Of a stretch of DNA of 33,607 nt, positions 22,198 to 29,823 are shown piece after piece. Below the pieces are notes generated by a model. The model was not told the DNA's origin. It did no database searches and saw nothing but the letters and a program-made list of their open reading frames with translations. Numbering within the stretch: the stretch's first letter is position 1; the number at the start of each line of letters is the position of its first letter. Source of the stretch: an uncultured Collinsella sp. (GTDB taxonomy: Bacteria > Actinomycetota > Coriobacteriia > Coriobacteriales > Coriobacteriaceae); assembly GCA_900540985.1 (NCBI GenBank), contig UQIC01000022.1:1-33607 (forward strand), written 5' to 3'. A program made the translations under genes and the position numbers.

Positions 22198-23499
22198 ATG
22201 GCCAAGAGCAGGTACGCCGACGCCACCAAGGCCGCTCGCAGGGCCGCGATGTCTGCCCATAAAGCCACGGCTGCGGCGAATGCTGGCAACGCCGACGCGT
22301 CCGCGCAGCCGTCTGCCAGTACTGCCACCGAGCCCGTCCGTGACGCCCGTCGCGACGAGCTGACGCACGTGGACGCCAAGGGCGAGGTACGCATGGTCGA
22401 CGTGTCCGACAAGGCCGAGACTCATCGCATCGCCATCGCCGAGGGCACCATCCTCATGCATCCCGAGACGCAGACCATGGTGCTGCAGGACCGCGCCAAA
22501 AAAGGCGACGTGCTCGCCTGCGCGCGCGTGGCGGGCATTATGGCCATCAAGCGCACGAGCGACATCATCCCCATGTGCCATCCGCTGCTCATTACCAAGA
22601 GCAAGTGCGACATTGCGCCCATCGCTCCGGCGGGGACGCCGGCCGAGGACGTGCCCGAGGGCTGGGCGCCGGCGCGCGCGGACGGGCAGGTTGGCTTTCA
22701 CGTACTGGTTACGGCCGGCGTGACGGGCAAGACGGGTATCGAGATGGAGGCCCTGACCGGCGCGAGTGCCGCGTGTCTGACCATCTACGACATGTGCAAG
22801 GCAGTCGATCGCGGCATGGAGATCGTCGACGTGCGCCTGCTGCACAAGGAGGGCGGCCGCTCGGGCGTGTGGGATCGTGCGGAGCGTCAGGCCGCTGCTG
22901 TCGAAGCCGTGGGAGCCGCGGGCGACGCGCCCGCGAGCACACCCGTCGCCGTCGCGCCCGCAGTTCCAGCTCCGGCCGTCCCCGCGATCGCGTTTATCGG
23001 CTACCAGAACTCGGGCAAGACCACGCTCGTCGAGAAGGTTATCGCCGAGCTCACCCGCCGCGGTCTGCGCGTGGGTTCGCTCAAGCATCATGGACACCAC
23101 GGCTTTGATATCGATGTGCCCGCTAAGGATACGTGGCGCCATCACCAGGCCGGATCCAAGCACGTGGGGCTCATCTGCGCCACGCGCTGGGCGGAGTACG
23201 CCGACACGCGCGAGGAGGACGAGATGCCCGCGCGCGAGCTGCTGTCGCGCTACAACGATGTCGACGTGGTGATCATCGAGGGCTACAAGACCGAGGGCTT
23301 CGACAACATCGTGGTCGCGCGCTCCGGTGTCGACCGTCTGCGCGGCAAGAGCTCGCTCGACCTGGTCGACGGTCACACGCTGGCCCTTGCCTGCAACGAA
23401 GCCCTGGCACGCCAGGCATTCGACGCCGGCTTTGCGACCCGAGCCATCAACATCAACGACGCCCGAGCCATCTGCGACCTTATCCAAGATCACCTTTAA
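22198..23499 (+). CDS. MoaC-MobB fusion protein (molybdenum cofactor synthesis)
   Basis: 433 residues with two Moco domains. After an Ala-rich N-terminus (~1-50), a MoaC domain (~54-225) has M-C-H-P-L (H128), G-I-E-M-E-A-L-T-G and D198-M-C-K201, the residues that convert cyclo-dihydro-GTP to cyclic pyranopterin monophosphate. An Ala/Pro linker (~226-260) leads to a MobB-type P-loop domain: Walker A G-Y-Q-N-S-G-K-T (268-275), K-H-H-G-H-H and I-I-E-G-Y-K. MobB helps attach a nucleotide (usually GMP) to molybdopterin. Fusing an early and a late step is unusual. The MoaC domain also has an insert of about 15-20 residues (A-P-A-G-T-P-A-E-D-V-P-E-G-W). The ATG at 22198 follows GGAGGATG. No other moco genes are in the window. 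Confidence 0.93.
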   Translation: MAKSRYADATKAARRAAMSAHKATAAANAGNADASAQPSASTATEPVRDARRDELTHVDAKGEVRMVDVSDKAETHRIAIAEGTILMHPETQTMVLQDRAKKGDVLACARVAGIMAIKRTSDIIPMCHPLLITKSKCDIAPIAPAGTPAEDVPEGWAPARADGQVGFHVLVTAGVTGKTGIEMEALTGASAACLTIYDMCKAVDRGMEIVDVRLLHKEGGRSGVWDRAERQAAAVEAVGAAGDAPASTPVAVAPAVPAPAVPAIAFIGYQNSGKTTLVEKVIAELTRRGLRVGSLKHHGHHGFDIDVPAKDTWRHHQAGSKHVGLICATRWAEYADTREEDEMPARELLSRYNDVDVVIIEGYKTEGFDNIVVARSGVDRLRGKSSLDLVDGHTLALACNEALARQAFDAGFATRAININDARAICDLIQDHL

Positions 23500-23522
23500 G
23501 GGCTGGCTCGCTGCGCTGCCAT

Positions 23523-23562
23523 AACCTGCCAAATAGGGACAGGTTTGTTTTGGCAGGTTTTA
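23523..23562. repeat. AACCTGCCAAA inverted repeat / terminator
   Basis: AACCTGCCAAA (23523-23533) and TTTGGCAGGTT (23549-23559) form an 11-bp stem followed by TTAT, 23 bp after the MoaC-MobB stop. The loop TAGGGACAGG resembles the loops of the other intergenic repeats. It probably helps end the moa operon. Confidence 0.65.
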
Positions 23563-23580
23563 TCTGGGCAAACGTCACTT

Positions 23581-23618
23581 CCACCACAAAGGGGCCAGGC
23601 ACCTTTGTGGTGGTTTTT
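23581..23618 (+). terminator. CCACCACAAAGG palindromic repeat, copy 2, with T-run
   Basis: CCACCACAAAGG (23581-23592) and CCTTTGTGGTGG (23602-23613) form a perfect 12-bp stem with a GGCCAGGCA loop, then TTTTTG. As the second hairpin behind the moa operon it has full intrinsic-terminator form, which suggests what this repeat family does. Confidence 0.75.
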
Positions 23619-23709
23619 GTTTAAGTAGATGTGTGGGACATGCCTTACAATCTACCAAGTAGTTCATGACGGGCGAAAAACGGAGAGAAGGGGCTTGATG
23701 CGTCCTTAA

Positions 23710-23777
23710 TGTTTCATGCGGATAGATTGATTTGACAGACGGTGGCGAATGCCCACCGCCCGTATTCGTATGAAACA
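23710..23777 (+). promoter_or_regulatory. Branched leader structure before the MFS gene
   Basis: TGTTTCATGCGGATA (23710-23724) pairs with TATTCGTATGAAACA (23763-23777) with two differences. Inside is a CGGTGG/CCACCG stem (23740-23745, 23753-23758). The closing arm abuts the AAGGAG ribosome site of the MFS gene, so folding could affect translation. A TTGACA hexamer (23732-23737) lies inside, but I see no matching -10. Confidence 0.4.
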
Positions 23778-23787
23778 AGGAGTCTCC

Positions 23788-25075
23788 ATGCTCGCACCTC
23801 TTTTTTCTAAGCCTCAGCCTTCGCTGTCCGTGCAGGCCAAGCGCCTGGTGGCGATGCGCTTTCTCATCTACACCGGTTTTCAGACCAGCTACTTTATCGG
23901 CGTCATTGGAACGCTCACCTATGCAGACGATGCCTCGGTCGTCGCGACATCGCTGGCCGTCCTGTTTATGAATGTATTTGTGATCCTGGGATCCTTTGCG
24001 GGCGGAGCGGCGCTTGACGCTTGGGGTCCGTGCCGGCATTTCCGGGCAAGTATCGTCGGCACGTTGGCAACCGGCGCGACAATCCTCGCCTTTGGCAGCG
24101 CGACCGGAACAGTCCTTGCCGGCGCGGTACTCCTGGGCTTTGTGATGGGATTCGCCCAGCCCATCGCTACGTCCTATCCGGCGTATCTCACCGACGATCC
24201 CGTCGAGCTCAAAGACATCAACTCCGCCATAACCATGTTCTCCAACGTGAGTATCATCGTTGGCCCCACGCTGGGCGGCTTTGTCGCGGCGGCTGCGTCG
24301 TCGCGCGCGGTGTTCGTGCTCATGATGCTCTTTACCGTACTGGCGCTCGTCGCCGGTTGGGGCTTTAGGTCGCAAGCAGGTCGCGTCGCCGCGCGCGAAA
24401 GTACTCCCGCGGATAGCAGCACAACGGCAAGTACTGCCAGTCAAAGCTCCGACTCAAGTAAATCCACCCGCGTCACCTTCGCGACAAGCATCAAGACGGT
24501 TTTTTACCAACAGCGTCCTCGCCCTGCTGTTCTGCATCATCTTTCTTTCGAACTTTGGCTACGGCGCCTTCGACCCGCTGGAGTCGTTCTTCTACCGCGA
24601 TGTCCTGCACGTCGGCGTTGAGTGGATGGGCTGGCTCTCGTCGGCCTCGGGTGTGGGCGCGGTGCTGGGCGCCATTGTTGCGCTCCGCTTGCCGCCGCAC
24701 CTGATCAACCTTAAAACGCTGCTCGCGGCGCTTATGTCCGTGGGCCTGGGAAGCCTGCTCTACGTGGGAACGCCGTACGTGGGTGTGGCCCTCGTCGGCC
24801 AGATTGCCCTGGGCGTGGCCTGGGGTGTCGTCAACCCGCTCCATAACACGATCGTGCAAACGACGGCCCCGCTCGAGCAGCTCGGTCGCGTCAACTCGGT
24901 CATGGGCTTTGGCAACATGTTCGCCGGCGTGGCCCCGCTGGCGATTGCCCCGTGGCTGGCGGCGACATTTGGCGTGCAGCAGACGCTCGTAGGGGCGGGC
25001 ATGGTCGTGACGGCAGTTCCCGCGGCGTTGCTGCTGTTTGGCCGCCGGCATTTTGATCGTGCCGCGAGGCGGTAA
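23788..25075 (+). pseudogene. MFS transporter with single-base frameshift
   Basis: The frame from ATG 23788 (after AAGGAG) encodes the first half of a 12-helix major facilitator protein up to T-S-I-K-T-V-F. It then runs out of frame through a run of six T (24500-24505) and stops at 24621. With five T, translation continues K-T-V-F-T-N-S-V-L-A-L-L-F into an intact second half ending at 25075, for about 428 residues in all. Both halves keep good transporter sequence (for example G-F-V-M-G-F-A-Q-P-I-A-T-S-Y-P-A-Y-L; V-A-W-G-V-V-N-P-L-H-N-T). The even conservation implies a recent change: a pseudogene, slippage-based on/off switching, or a sequencing error in the homopolymer. The substrate is unknown; enterobactin-exporter-like MFS proteins are similar in style. 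Confidence 0.85.
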
Positions 25076-25077
25076 AA

Positions 25078-25135
25078 ACCATCACAACATTCAGCGAAAA
25101 TCGCGATTTTGCCGAAAAACGTCGAATGTTGTGAT
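25078..25135. repeat. CCATCACAACATTC palindromic repeat, copy 3
   Basis: ATCACAACATTC (25081-25092) and GAATGTTGTGAT (25124-25135) are shared with copies 1 and 2, but the centre differs and carries its own AAAATCGCGATTTT palindrome (25097-25110). It starts 3 bp after the MFS stop and may act as its terminator. Confidence 0.8.
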
Positions 25136-25156
25136 GCTTTGCGCCCCGGGTTCGGC

Positions 25157-25186
25157 CACCACAAGGGGGCAGGCACCTTTGTGGTG
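25157..25186. repeat. CACCACAAGGG palindromic repeat, copy 3
   Basis: CACCACAAGG (from 25157) faces CCTTTGTGGTG (25176-25186) around a GGGCAGGCA loop. One arm has lost an A relative to the other copies, so the stem is imperfect. It lies next to a CATCACAACATTC repeat. Confidence 0.7.
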
Positions 25187-25274
25187 ATCGGGTCCCAACG
25201 GCCTGCGCCTTGGTATACCATGTACGCCGTTTGCGAATACACCCCACACCGCCGCACAACCCAGAAAGGCCCCC

Positions 25275-26096
25275 ATGGACACCACCTTCAGCCACATCAA
25301 AGCCGTGTTCTGCGATATCGACGGCACGCTGCTCACGAGCCAGCACACGGTGTCCCCGCGCACCGTGGCGGCGATTCGCGCCCTGCGCGAGCGCGGCGTG
25401 CTCTTTGGCCTGTGCACCGGGCGCGACGCCCACGCGACCGAGGCCATGTATGAGCTCTGGGGCATCGAAGGCCTGGTAGACGTGATGGTGGGCTGTGGTG
25501 GCGCCGAAGTCATCGACCGCGCGCACGACATCAACGAGCTGAGCTATCCGCTACCGGGCGAGACCATCGCGCGCATCTGCGAGCACATGGCGGACCTTCC
25601 GGCAACGCCCGTCTGCCCCCGAGACGGCGTGTTCTACGTACCCGAGAGCAACGCGTGCGTCGAGCACCTGTCGCGCGTCGACGGCGTGCCCTACCAGGTG
25701 GTTGATTTTGCCGAGTTTTTGCGCGAGCCGCAGCCCAAGGTGATGTTTACCATGGCGCCCGAGGTAATGCCGCGGGTCATCGAGCGGGCGTCGACGTTTG
25801 CCGATGACACTGTTAAGGCGGCGGCTCTGCAAACCACGCAGCGGCTCTACGAGTTCATGGATCCGCGCGTGTCCAAGACGCGCGGCCTTGTGCGCGTGGC
25901 GGAGCTCAACGACATGGAGCTCCAGGACATCTGCGTGTTTGGCGATGCGGACAACGACACCTGCATGGTGGCCGACGCCGGCGTGGGCGTGGCCATGGCA
26001 AATGGCAGCGACGCCACTCGTGCCGCCGCCGACTTTGTAACCGCGAGCAACGACAAAGACGGCATCGCGATCTTTATCGAGGAACATCTGCTGTAG
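25275..26096 (+). CDS. Cof-type HAD-superfamily phosphatase
   Basis: 273 residues of the HAD IIB (Cof) subfamily. The nucleophile motif is F-C-D-I-D-G-T (D14, with acid/base D16). Motif II is L-C-T-G-R-D, the lysine motif V-S-K-T-R-G, and motif IV F-G-D-A-D-N-D-T-C-M. The C2-type cap lies between motifs II and III (~85-185). Members dephosphorylate small sugar phosphates or cofactors such as pyridoxal phosphate or FMN, often with broad specificity. The usual K-G is replaced by K-T-R-G here. The ATG follows AGAAAGG. It is monocistronic, with palindromic repeats on both sides. Exact substrate is unknown. Confidence 0.92.
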   Translation: MDTTFSHIKAVFCDIDGTLLTSQHTVSPRTVAAIRALRERGVLFGLCTGRDAHATEAMYELWGIEGLVDVMVGCGGAEVIDRAHDINELSYPLPGETIARICEHMADLPATPVCPRDGVFYVPESNACVEHLSRVDGVPYQVVDFAEFLREPQPKVMFTMAPEVMPRVIERASTFADDTVKAAALQTTQRLYEFMDPRVSKTRGLVRVAELNDMELQDICVFGDADNDTCMVADAGVGVAMANGSDATRAAADFVTASNDKDGIAIFIEEHLL

Positions 26097-26109
26097 CGCC
26101 GGGGGAGAA

Positions 26110-26142
26110 CCACCGCAAAGGGGGCAGGCACCTTTGCGGTGG
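26110..26142. repeat. CCACCGCAAAGG palindromic repeat, copy 4
   Basis: CCACCGCAAAGG (26110-26121) and CCTTTGCGGTGG (26131-26142) form a perfect stem. Relative to copies 1-3, A to G in one arm is matched by T to C in the other, a compensatory change. It lies 13 bp after the HAD gene. The rest of 26143-26460 is AT-rich with no supported gene. Confidence 0.8.
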
Positions 26143-26461
26143 CCTCAGGCGATTTGGGCGAATTGATACCTAAAATCTGCGCGCAAATTCAGATATGGTT
26201 GTCTGAACATTACGCTTCTCACCGCCGATGGGTTAAAGATATTCCCATCAATTTGGTAGTCTATTCCTCCCGGTTAATGATCTACCGTTCGCAGGATGCA
26301 TGCTCTTGAGCAAAATGTTGTGCAAATAAATAAAATGCTATTAAAAAACTGATAACTGGCTTAATTACCAGCAGAAATAGATATTTCATAGCGAATAAAC
26401 GAAGGCAAATCCGGGCAAATGTCAAGGGAATTGAGAACTGGCTACAAAAATTCCGGTTTTG

Positions 26462-26491
26462 TTGCTCGGATGTTTAAACAATAGTTACAAT
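26462..26491 (+). promoter_or_regulatory. Predicted promoter of the pilus genes
   Basis: TTGCTC (26462-26467) and TACAAT (26486-26491) are separated by 18 bp. This lies at the end of a 484-bp gene-free, clearly AT-rich stretch and about 90 bp before the first pilin gene. Other AT-rich hexamers are near, so this is a best guess. Confidence 0.45.
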
Positions 26492-26506
26492 AGTATTACT
26501 ACGCGA

Positions 26507-26525
26507 GCGCAATTACAGATTGCGC
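26507..26525. promoter_or_regulatory. GCGCAAT-N5-ATTGCGC dyad in pilus leader
   Basis: A perfect 7-bp inverted repeat around TACAG, 16 bp downstream of the predicted -10 box and 56 bp before the pilin start. Its position fits a repressor operator or a short leader hairpin. Confidence 0.5.
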
Positions 26526-26580
26526 AGATACGTTTGATAGTGAAAGAGCAAGATCGCGGTCTCTTGGGGAGGAGACATCG

Positions 26581-29500
26581 ATGAAAGCGAATTCAGAAAA
26601 AACTAAGCAGAGTAAAAAAGCGACGCGCCGTGTACTGGCAGGCGTTTTGTGCGGAGCATCCGTTTTGAGCCTGGTACTGTCGCTCGTCATGCCTCCAATC
26701 TCGCAGGCCATTGCCAACGATGCCCAGACGGTTTCTACCGAGGAAGCTGTAACGGGGAGTTCCTCAAGTGAGTCCGCTGCTGTAGATAACACCAGCGAGG
26801 ATGCCGAAAATCAGAATAGCGCCGCCACCTCTGCGAACGCGGCTACTACTGTGAACAAGGGCATCTACAAGCCCACGTCTATCGGTATCGGTACGAATAT
26901 CGATATCTCCACCCCCGATCCCGGCGTGGCCACCTACGTCGGCCGCGACATGTACATCGGTGGTAAGCCGAACAAAACTAGCACTCTTGATGCGAATAAC
27001 GCCCCCACCGGCTCATATGCCGCTGAGGCGGAGGGCCTTACCGTGGTCCACGGCAAACTGGCCATGAATCCTATCAAGGAGAGTTGGGGCGGCCAGGGCT
27101 TCCGTTTCGGCACCGTTGGTTTTGGATCGCAGTTTCGTCCCAGGGAGGGAAGCACGGTGCTTGCGGTCGCCGGCATAAACAGCTTGATTGAGAACATGAA
27201 TACCGGTCAGGGAACGACCTCAAATACTGCGACGGTTGGTGCTTGGACCAAGGGTGCTTGGGTCGGCAAGGCGACAAAGACTGACTCCCACCCTGGCTAT
27301 GACTATACCGCGCAGATCGCCGGTCCCATTACCTATTCCTATTGGGATTCGAATGCTAACAACGGGCGCCAGTCTGTCGTGAAAAAGCAAGGTAATTGGT
27401 TCGAGGGCTCGGATGCTCTGAAGAGCGACCTGTTCAATCAAAATGTTGATTTGACTAATGTTAACGGTAACGATTATTCGAGCTACAACGGTGCAGATGG
27501 ATACCTCTCGAAGCTATCGAAACAGCTCGCCTCGTTTGCAAATACCGGCACAGTTACGGATGGTTCCGCAATTAGCGACAACAGCTACGCAATCAACAAG
27601 TACGATAACAAGGGAACAAGCTATACACTCACTTTCGATGGTAGTGAGAAGTCTGTTTCCGGTGCGCTTGATACCAGAATCCCGAACTATAAGATTTGCA
27701 ACACCGAGCGACTTATCACCTTTACCGGCGATGGAACTTCTATGCAACAGGTCTTCACCATTGCCGGTTCCGAGCTCTCCAACTTGAAGGATGGCGTCTA
27801 CTACCGCGGCGTCGACTTTAAGTTCACCAATGTCCCCAGAGGCGCATCCATTGTCGTGAACGTTACAGGTGCTGGTCCTGTCGAGTTCCACAATGGCTGG
27901 CGCTTCTGGTGGGGCGATACAGAAATATCTCGCGGTTATGAGAGTAACGCCGATAAAGACCTTCGCGCGAAATACTCGCTGGCCTCCCAGTCCATCATGT
28001 GGAATTTTGTCGATACCACGAGCCTCACCATCCGTGGTGGCATTGCGGGCGAGGGTAGAAGCGACTGGGGCAATGGCGGCGGGGACGGCAAGTGGACCGA
28101 CGATGACCCCGCCGCTGCTATGCTCGGATCGATTCTCGTTCCCAACGGAAGCTTCGATGACCATGTGACCACCAACGGTCGTGTGTACGTGGGCGAAGAT
28201 TTCATGATGAACAACCCTAAGATCGCGTACAACTTCACAAATCTCGAGGGTAACTCGGCTTCCGTCATCGATATGGATCAGGAGCGTCACAACTTCCCGT
28301 GGTCTGGCTCGTATACACCGGACGGCTCTGCCATTGCGTGGAGCAAGGTCGACGCTGCGGACGGCATGACGCCGCTTTCTGGTTCCTCGTGGACGATATA
28401 CGGCACTGTCGATGATGCCAAGAATGAAACGTATCCCATCGTTACGGTAACGGATGGCGGTGCAAATGATTACTCTTCGGATGATGGCGAGCTTCAGTTC
28501 AACTATTTGAATCAGAAGGCCAAAATTGGCGATCCCAACGATAAAGACTACTTCACGTACTACATTCGCGAGGTCAAGGCGCCGGCTGGTTATCAGAAGT
28601 CGGACACCATCTACTACGCAACCATGAACAACACCGGCGAGCAGGTGAACTATGTTCAGGGTCATGTGGACACGGTGAACGGAAATAAGCTCGTTTCATT
28701 CGATGATTCCAACACCACGGGCGCCATCTCCAACACCAAGATCACCGGTACGGTGTCTTGGACCAAGGTTGAGGAGAGCGACACGGGACACACTCCTTTG
28801 GCTGGTTCCGAGTGGGCGCTTACCAAGGTAAAGGATGCCGATGGTGCCGAAATTCCGGACGCTGCATCCCTGACTGTGATTGATAACGATACGAATGCGG
28901 AAGCTGTCAGCAACAAGTGGGCAGATTCTGATCCCGCCGATGGCAAGTTCAAGCTCGAGGGTCTGCTGCCGGGCACGTACACGCTCACGGAGACCCAGGC
29001 GCCGTTTGGCTACGAGCTGAACCAGACAACCTACGAGTTCACGGTGTCCAAGGCGGACGGTTCCATTGCGTGGACCGAGGGAAAGAAACCGAGCATTGTT
29101 GAGGGCACTACGTACATCTCCGATTCTCTCACCACCACGTCCGTGGAAATCCCGGTGACTAAGTCCGTCCGTAATACGGACTGGCCGAAGGATTCCAGCG
29201 GGAAATACGTTGCGTTCGACTTCAACATCGAGGCTACGGGGGATTACGCAACCAACGTGCCCATTCCTAACCCGGCAGACCTCTCCATTGCACCCGCAGC
29301 AGGGGAGACCGACGCCGCCAAGCCCAACAACATCACGGCGACCTTTGGCGCCATGACGTTCAACAAGTCGCACCTGTCCGATACCACCGGTACGGCGGGT
29401 GACTACGCCAGGACCTACACCTACACGGTGAAGGAGGTCGCGCCTACCACCGGTGCCATCGATAAGCTCCGCTACTCCAAGGCCGAGTACCAGGTTGCCG

Positions 29501-29823
29501 TCACGGTGAAGGCCGTCATGAATGAGACCACTGGCAAGTACACCGGTCTTACCACCTCTACCACCGTTACGCAGATGAAGGACGACATGGGCAACACCCT
29601 TGGCGAGAACGGGCAGGGCGTCGTGGTTGAACCCTCCGCCGCCGCGCCCGACGCCATTCCCGCCTCCACCTTCACCAACACCTACTCCACCTCTTTGCCC
29701 CTTTCTGGTATGTCGGGCGTCACTCTGACGTACCTTGCCGGCGCGGCGGTGCTTTGCGTCGCTGCAGCCTGGATGCACATTCGTCGCAAGGCGAATGCGA
29801 AGGGAGGTAAGCGTCGTGAATAA
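26581..29823 (+). CDS. Large LPxTG pilus/adhesin protein with choice-of-anchor-A-like and CnaB domains
   Basis: 1080 residues. A long signal peptide (~1-45, K-rich then hydrophobic, A-N-D cleavage region) leads to a Ser/Thr-rich linker (~50-95). A choice-of-anchor-A-like domain follows (~100-570; A-Q-I-A-G-P-I-T-Y, A-A-M-L-G-S-I-L-V-P-N-G-S-F). Two CnaB/SpaA-like repeats come next (~578-710, I-R-E-V-K-A-P-A-G-Y; ~720-850, L-T-E-T-Q-A-P-F-G-Y E-box). A Spy0128/FctA-like domain (~855-1035, Y-T-Y-T-V-K-E-V) precedes the sorting signal L-P-L-S-G (1039-1043), hydrophobic segment and K/R tail. CnaB folds usually carry Lys-Asn isopeptide bonds. Size and domains suggest a tip adhesin, wall-anchored or polymerised by a sortase outside this window. 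The ATG follows GGGGAGGAG. The next gene overlaps by 8 bp. Confidence 0.88.
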   Translation: MKANSEKTKQSKKATRRVLAGVLCGASVLSLVLSLVMPPISQAIANDAQTVSTEEAVTGSSSSESAAVDNTSEDAENQNSAATSANAATTVNKGIYKPTSIGIGTNIDISTPDPGVATYVGRDMYIGGKPNKTSTLDANNAPTGSYAAEAEGLTVVHGKLAMNPIKESWGGQGFRFGTVGFGSQFRPREGSTVLAVAGINSLIENMNTGQGTTSNTATVGAWTKGAWVGKATKTDSHPGYDYTAQIAGPITYSYWDSNANNGRQSVVKKQGNWFEGSDALKSDLFNQNVDLTNVNGNDYSSYNGADGYLSKLSKQLASFANTGTVTDGSAISDNSYAINKYDNKGTSYTLTFDGSEKSVSGALDTRIPNYKICNTERLITFTGDGTSMQQVFTIAGSELSNLKDGVYYRGVDFKFTNVPRGASIVVNVTGAGPVEFHNGWRFWWGDTEISRGYESNADKDLRAKYSLASQSIMWNFVDTTSLTIRGGIAGEGRSDWGNGGGDGKWTDDDPAAAMLGSILVPNGSFDDHVTTNGRVYVGEDFMMNNPKIAYNFTNLEGNSASVIDMDQERHNFPWSGSYTPDGSAIAWSKVDAADGMTPLSGSSWTIYGTVDDAKNETYPIVTVTDGGANDYSSDDGELQFNYLNQKAKIGDPNDKDYFTYYIREVKAPAGYQKSDTIYYATMNNTGEQVNYVQGHVDTVNGNKLVSFDDSNTTGAISNTKITGTVSWTKVEESDTGHTPLAGSEWALTKVKDADGAEIPDAASLTVIDNDTNAEAVSNKWADSDPADGKFKLEGLLPGTYTLTETQAPFGYELNQTTYEFTVSKADGSIAWTEGKKPSIVEGTTYISDSLTTTSVEIPVTKSVRNTDWPKDSSGKYVAFDFNIEATGDYATNVPIPNPADLSIAPAAGETDAAKPNNITATFGAMTFNKSHLSDTTGTAGDYARTYTYTVKEVAPTTGAIDKLRYSKAEYQVAVTVKAVMNETTGKYTGLTTSTTVTQMKDDMGNTLGENGQGVVVEPSAAAPDAIPASTFTNTYSTSLPLSGMSGVTLTYLAGAAVLCVAAAWMHIRRKANAKGGKRRE

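Noticed and set aside
26143..26460. A small gene in the AT-rich stretch before the pilus genes
   Set aside because: No open frame with a ribosome site and coding character was seen on either strand; it is treated as regulatory DNA.
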